In this document: one piece after another, positions 15,578 through 24,225 of the stretch
Layout of the letters: every line of letters begins with the position of its first letter
Position numbering within the stretch: the stretch's first letter is position 1
Origin: a bacterium
Lineage (GTDB): Bacteria; Patescibacteriota; UBA1384; CAILIB01; JAUSJZ01
Assembly: GCA_030647115.1 (NCBI GenBank)
Contig: JAUSJZ010000040.1
Location: 1 to 56,874, forward strand
Direction: 5' to 3'
DNA length: 56,874 nucleotides
The notes under the pieces: generated by a model
Database searches by the model: none
What the model was told of the DNA's origin: nothing
The model's input: only the letters and a program-made list of their open reading frames with translations
Program-made: the position numbers and the translations under genes

Positions 15578-17236
15578 CTAATTCAACGGCCCCAGTGAGA
15601 TATTCTGGTCGCCGGCCCAGTAGTAGTAAAGTTCAGTATTAGTGACGGCGCCGACGGCATCCATGGCTTCGGGTGAGAGACCCGATACTCGGCCGGTCCA
15701 GATAGCCGGACCCGATTCTTCGACCGAAACGACTACCTGTTTACCGTTGCTGGGGTTAGTGACAATCACCCGTTTGTGACGGTGCCAACTCTTGGCAGTG
15801 CTATTAAGATTACGACAGTAAGTACCGGTACGCCCGAAACTATCGAGGTTACCGGAATCTTCATACCACTCACAGTAGTTCCAGCGCATGGTGATGTAGT
15901 AGCGCTCTTGGTCAATGGAGGCCGGTGAAGCCTCCGAACCAAAAGCCCCGTACCCACCCGCCATACCGTTACGGGAGGCCGTCGGCGTACTGGAGTCGGC
16001 GTAGTGTTTGTCAGCTCCGGCATTTGTGCGACCCAAATCGGCCTCGGCTTTATTGAGATACAAGTGTTGCTCTTTGGCGGTCTTACCTCTATCAATCGGA
16101 ATGTTGTAACCTTCAAAAGTAGTCAGACCATTTGTTAGCTCCCCCCCATCACCCGAGAACTGAAAACCGGTCTCACCCATATCTTGCTGGTCGCCGTCTT
16201 TAATACCAAAAATCCTTTTTTGGATGGTCTCGTTGGTCACTTTCTTGTGTTTGCCGTCAACGATGTAATATTTAGTGTCGCCGCCGGTTTTGATGTAACG
16301 CGATAACTTGGAGCCTTCACTATATTTATAAACAATTGACCGCGGCAGATCAACAATCTGACTGGTGTTGTAACCCCAGGCGTTCATGATGGTCTCATCG
16401 GGCACCAGATGACGGGTATCGGCATCCATAAACCAGACGTCAGTCTCACCCGTCGCCCGAATCAGAGCGTTCGGCCGAATGGGATTGTCCTGCGCTAAGG
16501 TGTCGCGCGTCGAACCGTTGATATGGGTGACATTCTCCCACTTGTAGCCGTTCGTCAAAACAGCCGAGTCCGAGATGACGTGTCGTCGTTTACCGTTCTC
16601 CACCGCGTAAACATTACCGTCATTCTCCACCACATTGGCAACCTTCGGGCCAACCGGTATGGATTTAGCCGCGGCCGAGACGGCCGTTCCCTCGCGGGAG
16701 TAGCCCCAAGCCGCCATAGACGTATCGTCGGCAAAGGGTCGACGGACACCATCCTCAAGCAGATAAACCTTATTGTCATTGGGGATGCGCACCGTGCGTG
16801 GAGCCGACAGTTCAGCACCGGTAGACAGGCGATCGTGAGTAGAGGTATTAACGTCGGTCAGACTGGCGAAGGTGACCCCGTAAAAGGCGAGTGACTCGGC
16901 GTTTGGTACGTAGCGCTTCTGCCCGTTTTCGACAAAATAGACCGCTCCACCCCACTGAATAAGACGGGTGAGTCGGGGACCGTTAGGGTGGCCATTCAAC
17001 TCGGCTTTAGAGATGCGTCGCACCATACCGGCGTTAAAACCCCAACCCTGCATGACGTCGGCCGTGGGAATATAACGTTTGCTGCTACCCTCAATAAGAT
17101 AGACTTTGGAGTCCCCAACCGCTTGCACCAAATCGCCGTCGTTAGCCGCTTGGGCGCTTAACGGTTGCACCAACAAACTGCCGCTCAACATGAGACCGGC
17201 CAATAGGGTCAAACCAAAAAACTTCTTGGTTGCCAT
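15578..17236 (-). CDS. Secreted six-repeat protein with RlpA-like C-terminus
   Basis: 552 residues. A signal peptide (about 1-31, ending SAQA) is followed by six degenerate repeats of 50-60 residues. Each has the pattern V-Y-hydrophobic-(E/D)-x-G-x-(K/R)-R, a Pro/Asp turn, then a W/Y-G-(F/Y) element. The C-terminal region (about 488-532) reads RVIVTNPSNGKQVVVSVEES, then GPAIWTGRVSGLSPEAMDAV. This matches the double-psi beta-barrel of RlpA, with Glu where RlpA usually has Asp. A cell-wall-binding or wall-cleaving surface protein is inferred. It is a single gene, divergent from the flippase. Confidence 0.8.
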   Translation of the reverse strand: MATKKFFGLTLLAGLMLSGSLLVQPLSAQAANDGDLVQAVGDSKVYLIEGSSKRYIPTADVMQGWGFNAGMVRRISKAELNGHPNGPRLTRLIQWGGAVYFVENGQKRYVPNAESLAFYGVTFASLTDVNTSTHDRLSTGAELSAPRTVRIPNDNKVYLLEDGVRRPFADDTSMAAWGYSREGTAVSAAAKSIPVGPKVANVVENDGNVYAVENGKRRHVISDSAVLTNGYKWENVTHINGSTRDTLAQDNPIRPNALIRATGETDVWFMDADTRHLVPDETIMNAWGYNTSQIVDLPRSIVYKYSEGSKLSRYIKTGGDTKYYIVDGKHKKVTNETIQKRIFGIKDGDQQDMGETGFQFSGDGGELTNGLTTFEGYNIPIDRGKTAKEQHLYLNKAEADLGRTNAGADKHYADSSTPTASRNGMAGGYGAFGSEASPASIDQERYYITMRWNYCEWYEDSGNLDSFGRTGTYCRNLNSTAKSWHRHKRVIVTNPSNGKQVVVSVEESGPAIWTGRVSGLSPEAMDAVGAVTNTELYYYWAGDQNISLGPLN

Positions 17237-17271
17237 GTGTATAAACAGTATAACTGGGCACTGCGGGTTGC

Positions 17272-17284
17272 TACAATAGTTTTA
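17272..17284 (+). promoter_or_regulatory. -10 box of leaderless flippase message
   Basis: TACAAT (17272-17277) ends 7 bases before the ATG at 17285, so the message should start at or next to the ATG. No good -35 is seen. The same GCTACAATAG string occurs before the DUF4012 gene. Confidence 0.5.
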
Positions 17285-18739
17285 ATGTACGAGGTGAAAG
17301 AGGCTCCCTCAAAAATCGCCCACAATACCGTCATCCAAATTATTGGGCGGGTTCTTTTTTTGGCTTTAAGTCTCATTAATTTTAAGGTCATCTCTGTTTA
17401 TCTGGGTCCGACCTTGTTTGGAGACTACGGTAACGTCTTTAACTTCGTGGCGCTGTTTACGGTTTTGGCCGACTTCGGTCTCTTTACCGTGGCGGTACGG
17501 GAGATATCCAAAAAACCAAATAGCAGACAGGTTATTTTAGAGAATGTTTTCACTTTACGGCTGGTTTTAGCGCTCGCAACTTCGGTTCTGGCCATGGGAG
17601 TAGCCTATTTACTCGCCTGGCTCTTACCGAATTCCGGTTATCCACACCTGATACCGGCGCTGTATATTGGGGTATTTAACATGGTCATCTTCTTTATGGG
17701 TTACGTGGTCGATGCCGCCTTTCACGTTGAGCTCAAAATGTACTTTATCTCTTTGGTGGAGTTAATCGGCAAGGCGGTAGCCGTAGTCGGCGCCATCTTA
17801 GCGATTGTCTTCAAAGCCGGTTTTTTGTGGATAGTGGCCGCTGTCGCTCTAGGTACCTTGGTCTCGTTTGTTGCCCGGCTGATGTATGTCAAACCTTATT
17901 TCAAGCTCAAGTTGGGCTTTGACTACAAAATGTGGCGTTGGCTGATGGCCATGGCCGTACCGCTCGGCATCGTCTTTGCCCTAAACAATCTCTATTTCAA
18001 GATCGATAGCATCATGCTGTATCTCATCTCGGGCAGTTACGCCACCGGTATTTACACCGCCGCCTACCGGGTGCTCGAGACCATTGTCTTTATCTCCGTC
18101 TTCTTTATCGCCGCTCTGACCCCTTATTTGAGCAACTATTTGGAGCAGAAGCATAATGAGGCCCGCAAACTAATTACGGTTGGAGTAGAGATTTTGTTAG
18201 CCACCGGTGCCATTATCACCGTGGCGCTCTTGTTCTACTCTGAAGAAGTGATTCTCTTTCTGTCAGGCAACGCTTACCTGCCGGCAGCGGTGCCCCTTAC
18301 CTTATTGGCGTTTGTCGTTACTTTTCTCTACGTCAACAGCCTACTGGGTCAGGTACTCGTTTTACTCGACCGTCGCAAACTGTTGATCACCGTCTCGGGC
18401 GCCATCTTACTGCTGAACGTCGCCTTGAATTTTTATCTGATACCCAAATTCACCTTTGTCGGTACGGCCGCCTCAACCCTTATTTGTGAAACCTTACTGT
18501 TGGGGACCAACCTGATAATCATCCGTTGGAACGACCTGCTCAATTTTAGAAAGAAAAAGTTTGCCTACCTCGGTCTGTCGTTAAGTCTGGCGACCATTTT
18601 ATTTGCCGCCGCCAAAAGCATTAATCTCTTTTGGATAATTCCGTTCTTTGGCATACCGGCGCTCTATTTCTGGCTCCTGTGGCGGCAGGGTGTCTTGCCC
18701 CTCAATTACATCAGCCAACAGACGGCTAAAGCGCTGTAA
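17285..18739 (+). CDS. Polysaccharide flippase (Wzx/MATE-like)
   Basis: 484 residues from the ATG at 17285; an upstream GTG at 17237 is less likely given the promoter position. It has 12-14 hydrophobic helices. The N-terminus IAHNTVIQIIGRVLFLALSL and the helix-4 loop VYLGPTLFGDYGNVFNF are typical of the MOP-superfamily flippases that move lipid-linked repeat units across the membrane. The next glycosyltransferase gene begins at the base after its stop, so the three plus-strand genes form an operon. Confidence 0.9.
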   Translation: MYEVKEAPSKIAHNTVIQIIGRVLFLALSLINFKVISVYLGPTLFGDYGNVFNFVALFTVLADFGLFTVAVREISKKPNSRQVILENVFTLRLVLALATSVLAMGVAYLLAWLLPNSGYPHLIPALYIGVFNMVIFFMGYVVDAAFHVELKMYFISLVELIGKAVAVVGAILAIVFKAGFLWIVAAVALGTLVSFVARLMYVKPYFKLKLGFDYKMWRWLMAMAVPLGIVFALNNLYFKIDSIMLYLISGSYATGIYTAAYRVLETIVFISVFFIAALTPYLSNYLEQKHNEARKLITVGVEILLATGAIITVALLFYSEEVILFLSGNAYLPAAVPLTLLAFVVTFLYVNSLLGQVLVLLDRRKLLITVSGAILLLNVALNFYLIPKFTFVGTAASTLICETLLLGTNLIIIRWNDLLNFRKKKFAYLGLSLSLATILFAAAKSINLFWIIPFFGIPALYFWLLWRQGVLPLNYISQQTAKAL

Positions 18740-20074
18740 ATGTCCAAAAAGATTCTGCTTATAAGCAACGATGTGGTGGGGGAGACGATGGCCGGCCCGG
18801 GTATTCGTTATACCGAACTGGCTCGTGAGCTGGGTAAAGAACATCAGGTCTTGTTGGCCGCTCCGGCTCCTTCTACTACCCCCGACCCCGATATAAAGCT
18901 CATCACTTACGCCCACGGCGACTGGTCTTCGTTAGTACCTCAAGTCAGCCGTTCGGAGGTCATCGTCGCTCAATCACTGCACCCGACGCTACTGAAAGCG
19001 GTGCGTGGCAGTGGAGCGCGTTACATCGCCGATTTATACGACCCCATTGTGTTAGAGAATTTGGAGGCTCAAAAAGTGCTCGATTTAAACGTGCAGTCGG
19101 CTCACAACCGGTTCTTTCTCTCTATCGCTAACGCCCAACTGGCCTTAGCCGACCATATCTTATGTGCTTCTGACCGGCAACGTGATTACTGGCTCGGTAA
19201 TCTCACCGCTCTGGGTCGTCTGACACCCGACCTCTACCGCGACGACCCTTCGCTGACTTCGCTCATCTCACTGCTGCCTTTCGGTTACGCCAATCAGAAC
19301 CCCAAAATCACTGCCCCCGATGCTTTAGAACTGTTTATCCCTCATTTTAACCCCAAAAAAGACCACGTCATTATCTGGGGCGGCGGCGTCTGGAACTGGT
19401 TCGACCCGCTGACTTTAATTAAGGCCATTCACCAAATTGGCAAAAAGAGAAATGACATCAAGTTGTTGTTTTTAGGTACCAAACATCCCAACCCGCATAC
19501 TCCCGAGATGAAGATGATCACCAAAGCCCACGCCCTGGCCGAGGAGTTACGTCTGAAAGATAGTCTGGTGTTCTTTAACGAAGGCTGGGTACCTTACGAT
19601 CAGTTGGCCAATTTTCTGGCGCCCGCTTCGATTGGGGCCTCGCTCCATTTCGATCACGCCGAAACGAGAATGTCCTTTCGAACCCGAATCTTGAGTTACA
19701 TCTGGGCCGGTCTGCCCATTTTGGCGACCCGCGGTGATGCTTTAAGCGATTTTGTGGAACGGGAAGGTCTAGGTCTGACCGTCGATTATCAAGATGAAGT
19801 CGGAGTGCAGAAAGCGATCGTTCAGTTAGTGGATGATGCCGATTTACGACGCAGCATCAAAGAGAATATGGCTCGGGTCTGGCCCATCTTCACCTGGGAT
19901 CGGCTCATCAAACCACTCTCGGCCCGCATTGAACAAGATGCCTTTGCCAACCAGCGGGTAAACCAGTACGATTACTGGCGCTTAGTCAGCCAGTATTATT
20001 TGGCCGGGGCCAATAAGGTACGCTCTACTAAAGGTCTGGGCGGGATAATTGGTAAGCTGAAGCGTAAGCCATGA
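18740..20074 (+). CDS. GT4-like glycosyltransferase
   Basis: 444 residues. The N-terminal half begins KILLISNDVVGETMAGPGIR, the nucleotide-fold and acceptor-loop pattern of GT-B enzymes. The C-terminal half contains FFNEGWVPYDQLANFL and an EREGLGL region in place of the usual EX7E motif. It begins exactly after the flippase stop and its own stop overlaps the next start (ATGA), so the three genes are coupled. Probably adds a sugar to the lipid-linked unit; the specificity is unknown. Confidence 0.88.
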   Translation: MSKKILLISNDVVGETMAGPGIRYTELARELGKEHQVLLAAPAPSTTPDPDIKLITYAHGDWSSLVPQVSRSEVIVAQSLHPTLLKAVRGSGARYIADLYDPIVLENLEAQKVLDLNVQSAHNRFFLSIANAQLALADHILCASDRQRDYWLGNLTALGRLTPDLYRDDPSLTSLISLLPFGYANQNPKITAPDALELFIPHFNPKKDHVIIWGGGVWNWFDPLTLIKAIHQIGKKRNDIKLLFLGTKHPNPHTPEMKMITKAHALAEELRLKDSLVFFNEGWVPYDQLANFLAPASIGASLHFDHAETRMSFRTRILSYIWAGLPILATRGDALSDFVEREGLGLTVDYQDEVGVQKAIVQLVDDADLRRSIKENMARVWPIFTWDRLIKPLSARIEQDAFANQRVNQYDYWRLVSQYYLAGANKVRSTKGLGGIIGKLKRKP

Positions 20075-20916
20075 GTAAACAGGTAGTACCGGTGGTTTCA
20101 ATCATTATTGTCAACTACAAAACGGCCAAACTGACCAGTGACGCCGTTAATAGCCTATTAACCGATACCTCCCTCTCTATCCACGGCGCCGAAGGGCGAA
20201 CCCCCATCGAAATTATCGTCATTGATAACGCCTCGGCCGACGGTTCAGCCGCCAAATTGGAACAAGATTTTGGTGATCGCATCACGCTACTTACGACCGA
20301 GCGAAACCTCGGTTTTGGCCCAGCCAATAATTTGGGTGCTACCCAGGCTAAGGGCCTGTATCTCTTCTTCTTGAATAGCGACACGCTGGAGCTGCACGGT
20401 GCCGTCACCACCTTGGTCGCTTTCTTAGACCGTCACCCGGGGTACGGTGTGGTCGGGCCGAAAGTACTCTTGCCAGATAAAGAGACCATTCAGCCCGCCA
20501 GCTTTGGTCGGTTCCCCACTCTCACTCGTACCCTAAGACGCACCAGCGCTGTCAAAAAACCCCAACTCGATCTGCGCTTTGTCTGCACCGACACCGACTG
20601 GGTAACCGGTGCGGCCCTCATGATCACCGCCGCCGTTTTCTGGAACACGGGCGGATTTGATCAGCGTTACTTTATGTACTTTGAAGATCAAGATGTCTGT
20701 GCCAACGTTATCAAGATGGGGGCAAAAATAGCCGTCGTACACGATGCGGCCATCGTTCATTTCGGTGGTCAGAGTTTACCCAATGGTAAGAAAAAGTATG
20801 AATATTACGATCACAGCCAAGAACAGTTCTTCCTCAAACACTACGGCTGGCTAAAGACCGGACTGATGGTCTGCTTACGTTTCCCTTGGAAAATTTGGCG
20901 CTCTCTAGCGCGTTAA
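20071..20916 (+). CDS. GT2 glycosyltransferase, WbbL (rhamnosyltransferase)-like
   Basis: 281 residues. GT-A features are visible: VSIIIVNYKT at the N-terminus, VIDNASADGS, NLGFGPANNLG, and the metal motif LNSDT near 105. Later come VTGAALMI, GGFDQRYFMYFEDQDVC and HFGGQS. This pattern is typical of WbbL-type enzymes that add rhamnose or a similar sugar to a membrane-bound acceptor. It is the last gene of the flippase operon, converging on the next cluster. Confidence 0.9.
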   Translation: MSKQVVPVVSIIIVNYKTAKLTSDAVNSLLTDTSLSIHGAEGRTPIEIIVIDNASADGSAAKLEQDFGDRITLLTTERNLGFGPANNLGATQAKGLYLFFLNSDTLELHGAVTTLVAFLDRHPGYGVVGPKVLLPDKETIQPASFGRFPTLTRTLRRTSAVKKPQLDLRFVCTDTDWVTGAALMITAAVFWNTGGFDQRYFMYFEDQDVCANVIKMGAKIAVVHDAAIVHFGGQSLPNGKKKYEYYDHSQEQFFLKHYGWLKTGLMVCLRFPWKIWRSLAR

Positions 20917-20947
20917 GCAGTCAAGATAACCGTAAAGATACGGGTAC

Positions 20948-23599
20948 TTATAACCTTTCTTTATTTTTATGGCGCCAGGCAAAGTGGCAGAGTACCAGCA
21001 AATAACCCAAAGCGATTAATTGCCAGCCAGTATAACGAACCTGGGGCTGAAAGACTAGATCGGCTTCAGTAGTGCCGGCGGGTAACTGCCAGGCCATACC
21101 CAGCCCATTAACCGGCACGGGTCGCAGCCGCTTACTACCGTCATTTAACACCCAGTCATCATCGTAAGCCATGCGAAAGATTAACCAGCGCGGGGCGGCC
21201 ACATTGGCTTTAACACTGTAGTCACTGGCTGATTTCTTCGTAAAGACAATATAATCGGCCGCTGTTTTTACCGGCTCGACAATAGTAGCACTAATAGCCG
21301 GTACTGGCTCATGGGGCAAGACGAGTGCTTGGGCTAACCCGGTCGCTCCGTCACCTCTAATAGTTAATACCCCCTCATCAGCATTAGTTGGGGGTAAGGT
21401 TAGTTTCTGCCACCGCCACTCGCCATCAACGTCGTTGCTATCGGTTTTAATAACCTGCTCAAATTGGCCGTAATTCACGGTCACCGTTCTGGCGGTTAGT
21501 CCAAACCAGAGCTTAAGATACAGGGGTGATGCGGTCAATTTCGCCGGTAGGACAACCGATACGGTCCCAGCCGAGGCGCCATTTTGAGTAAAAAGATAAG
21601 GCTCTTTGGTGTAGGCTAAGCTCGAAGCCACCCACCAGGAGCCGCTCGGGCGGACCCAACCAGTCGCAACCGATGCCGCTGGAGTGAAGTTCAGCTGCGA
21701 TAATACGTTTAACTCCTGATTGTTGGACGCCAGTCTATCATCTTGCTCACCAATATAAGGTAGAGACTCAACTTTTGCTCTATCACTTAGTGTCAAATCT
21801 TCTAAATAAAAGACGGCATCCCCGTTGGCTCGAGCTAGCGTGCGCCAGTCATAGGCCGCCGTCACCGGGTTGTCGGCCAAACTGATAAGTGACGGGGTAT
21901 TTTTCACCGCGAAACGCTCGACTCCGGGTAACGTAGTGACCGACACCACCTGTGGCTGGTAACTCAATAATTCATGGTAATTAACGTTATACCAACGATC
22001 GGCCAACAGCGGTTGATTACGAGGGATAGCAAACAGGTCGGGAAATTCCGATTCTAAATCAACTCGAATAAAAATGTTATTACCGGCTACCGCCTGCATC
22101 AGACCGGCTAAATAAGGATCTTTAGCGTAGAGACTCATGACTAAAGCACTTCTGAAGGAGACACTGGGCGACGGCAGATCTAGCACCGACGCTTCGGCCG
22201 GTATCTGGGAGCGGTTGGTCGAGAGCGCGTAAACATCGGCATTGGTCGCTCCGGGCGACTGGTCGTCTTTGAATTTGATAAAACCCAAAGGTGGTAAAAA
22301 GAGCGAGCGGGTAGTGCGGTTAATTTCGGGTTCGGCTGAAGCCGTCAGCAGACGGTAGCTGTCGGGAATAGTGGCCGGCCCCATAAAGTGAGACCACCCT
22401 TTTTGCCAATAAGGTGCAGCCAACCCAATGACCAGCAGTACGCTCGCTAACACGGGTAACGACCGACGGTTGGTTTTACTCCACCAATAGTTTATGGTCA
22501 CTGCAGCTAGCCAAGAGAGACTAAGGGTAATTAAAAATGACCAGTGGTAGACCTCACGGAATAGATTGGTGAATGGCAAATTGAGATAGATCCACCTAAA
22601 GATATTACCCGCCGGTTCGGCCGGACCGAGCGCCATCAACCAAGCCAATGCCAAAATGAAACTAAACAGTCGTACCTCGCGGCGACGGTTGGCTAAGGCC
22701 GGTGCCATAATTGCCAGTAAGACCACTCCAAAACTACCACCGACGAACCACTTACTCTTGAGCAAGAGGTCAAAGAAACTAAAAGTAATGTGATGGTCGG
22801 CGCCAATGAGCGTCCTAATGAGACTATGCGGTAATGAAGCTATGGTAGCGTAAGAGCTACCCAAATTATTGATGTTCGCCGCCACGATCACTCCATTGCG
22901 CAGCACCACACTCAACCACGGCAATTGAACTAGAGCGGCTGACGCGATCATGAGCAAGATGAGACCAAAACCTCGTCTGAAGTAGTTAATGTTTGGAGCC
23001 GTTACTAAATCTACCAGCAGAATAATCAAGAGCATGACGGCGAATTGGGGCTGGGCGCTGATAAGGACAAACAGTACGGGCATGAAATAGCCCCACCAGA
23101 CGACCCGTCGTTGTTCAACGGTGATGAACCAAGCCCGCAAGAACCACGGTGCCAGCGCAATGGCAATTAAATAGAAGATGAATCCCACCACGACCCTAAT
23201 AAAAATGAGGGGTGAGATGACATATATAATACCACCGATGACGGCCGGGAAGAGCGCCAGACCCCGGTTCTTTAAGAGCCAGGTCATACCGACTCCACCA
23301 ACCACAATGGTACCCAATACAATCAGTTTTAGGGTCAGCAACACGGGCATAGTAGTCACTAGACCGAAACCGGAGATCAGCAACAGGGGTATCCAAGCCA
23401 TATTGATACCGACCGCCTGACCCAGAAAGAAGTCGTTCCAGGCGGTAGTGGCATCGTGCCAGGTCTTGGTCCAATCAAATAAGGCAAACCCCCAGTCATA
23501 TTTTAAATTCAAATTGGCACTGGTCAGTAAGGGCCAACAGACAACTAGGCCGATGAGCAGAAAAAGCAACCAAATTAACCAGATCTTACTCCTGTTCAT
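20948..23599 (-). CDS. Large AftD/YfhO-like membrane protein (883 residues)
   Basis: Starting at the ATG 23597-23599 (a start 15 bases upstream is possible). About 11-12 membrane helices in the first 400 residues are followed by a large extracytoplasmic part and a last helix near the C-terminus. The segment NLFREVYHWSFLITL corresponds to the FRDPAKFF motif of the two neighbouring paralogues. That arrangement resembles the membrane arabinosyltransferase AftD and YfhO families (GT-C fold), which use polyprenyl-phosphate sugars. Activity is inferred. It is the last gene of a seven-gene operon and overlaps the preceding small gene by 14 bases. Confidence 0.75.
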   Translation of the reverse strand: MNRSKIWLIWLLFLLIGLVVCWPLLTSANLNLKYDWGFALFDWTKTWHDATTAWNDFFLGQAVGINMAWIPLLLISGFGLVTTMPVLLTLKLIVLGTIVVGGVGMTWLLKNRGLALFPAVIGGIIYVISPLIFIRVVVGFIFYLIAIALAPWFLRAWFITVEQRRVVWWGYFMPVLFVLISAQPQFAVMLLIILLVDLVTAPNINYFRRGFGLILLMIASAALVQLPWLSVVLRNGVIVAANINNLGSSYATIASLPHSLIRTLIGADHHITFSFFDLLLKSKWFVGGSFGVVLLAIMAPALANRRREVRLFSFILALAWLMALGPAEPAGNIFRWIYLNLPFTNLFREVYHWSFLITLSLSWLAAVTINYWWSKTNRRSLPVLASVLLVIGLAAPYWQKGWSHFMGPATIPDSYRLLTASAEPEINRTTRSLFLPPLGFIKFKDDQSPGATNADVYALSTNRSQIPAEASVLDLPSPSVSFRSALVMSLYAKDPYLAGLMQAVAGNNIFIRVDLESEFPDLFAIPRNQPLLADRWYNVNYHELLSYQPQVVSVTTLPGVERFAVKNTPSLISLADNPVTAAYDWRTLARANGDAVFYLEDLTLSDRAKVESLPYIGEQDDRLASNNQELNVLSQLNFTPAASVATGWVRPSGSWWVASSLAYTKEPYLFTQNGASAGTVSVVLPAKLTASPLYLKLWFGLTARTVTVNYGQFEQVIKTDSNDVDGEWRWQKLTLPPTNADEGVLTIRGDGATGLAQALVLPHEPVPAISATIVEPVKTAADYIVFTKKSASDYSVKANVAAPRWLIFRMAYDDDWVLNDGSKRLRPVPVNGLGMAWQLPAGTTEADLVFQPQVRYTGWQLIALGYLLVLCHFAWRHKNKERL

Positions 23600-23876
23600 A
23601 ACCGAGTATCCCAATTAAAGAGGTACTGATGGTCAGCAACAGTAACAGGTTAGCAAAGGGCCACAGCCACCGCAACCCGACACTACTTTGGAAAAGGAGT
23701 ATTACTAAAATAACCAGAGTGATAGCCACCAACAGCCACCGTACATAAGGGCGCGTCGCCTTAAACCAAAAAGAGAGCTGACTGATAACCGTATAACTAA
23801 CCAACAAAGGAACCGAGAAGGTGAGCCCCAGCGAGACGGCGGTAATTAATAACCAGACGATTGTTTTAGGTATCAC
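23586..23876 (-). CDS. Small membrane protein, 96 residues
   Basis: Three hydrophobic segments (about 6-30, 44-66 and 71-90), with basic residues between the first two. No family recognised. It overlaps its neighbours at both ends (11 bases with the 119-residue gene, 14 with the large one), which supports it being a real, coupled gene. It could be an accessory subunit of the large membrane proteins, but this is only context. Confidence 0.65.
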   Translation of the reverse strand: MIPKTIVWLLITAVSLGLTFSVPLLVSYTVISQLSFWFKATRPYVRWLLVAITLVILVILLFQSSVGLRWLWPFANLLLLLTISTSLIGILGYEQE

Positions 23877-24225
23877 GTCGCTGCTTGATGAAAGCTACTA
23901 CTAAGGCCGTCGTAATGAAGAACAGCACCCAGGTACCTAGATCTTGAGTCAGACCACTGCCCGGCCGTAACCAGGTTACTAACATGAGGGCGACTGTTCC
24001 TAAAAAGCCAGCCGCCATCGAAAATTCAAACGGTATCAGCAAACCAAGCGAGGCCACAAACCAGTAGATTAAAAACTGACGTTCGGGACTAGTCAACTGA
24101 CCGGTTAACTTTGAGAAGACAACCTCACCAAAATAGACCAGAATAAAAGCTAACCCCAACCACTGCCACCGTAAGGGTCGTTGGCGCATGTCATGCTCCA
24201 GTTGTGACTTTAGTCGGCCAATCAT
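23866..24225 (-). CDS. Small membrane protein, 119 residues
   Basis: A charged N-terminus (about 1-20) is followed by four hydrophobic segments (near 21-38, 50-65, 68-86 and 95-112) and a basic tail. No family recognised. Its ATG overlaps the stop of the 941-residue gene as ATGA, and its end overlaps the next small gene. Like that one it sits between two of the large AftD/YfhO-like proteins. Confidence 0.65.
   Translation of the reverse strand: MIGRLKSQLEHDMRQRPLRWQWLGLAFILVYFGEVVFSKLTGQLTSPERQFLIYWFVASLGLLIPFEFSMAAGFLGTVALMLVTWLRPGSGLTQDLGTWVLFFITTALVVAFIKQRRDT

Noticed and set aside
20917-20947. Terminator between the convergent GT2 gene and the large membrane protein gene
   Set aside because: CCGTA/TACGG gives only a 5-bp stem and the T-rich part is too far away and interrupted.
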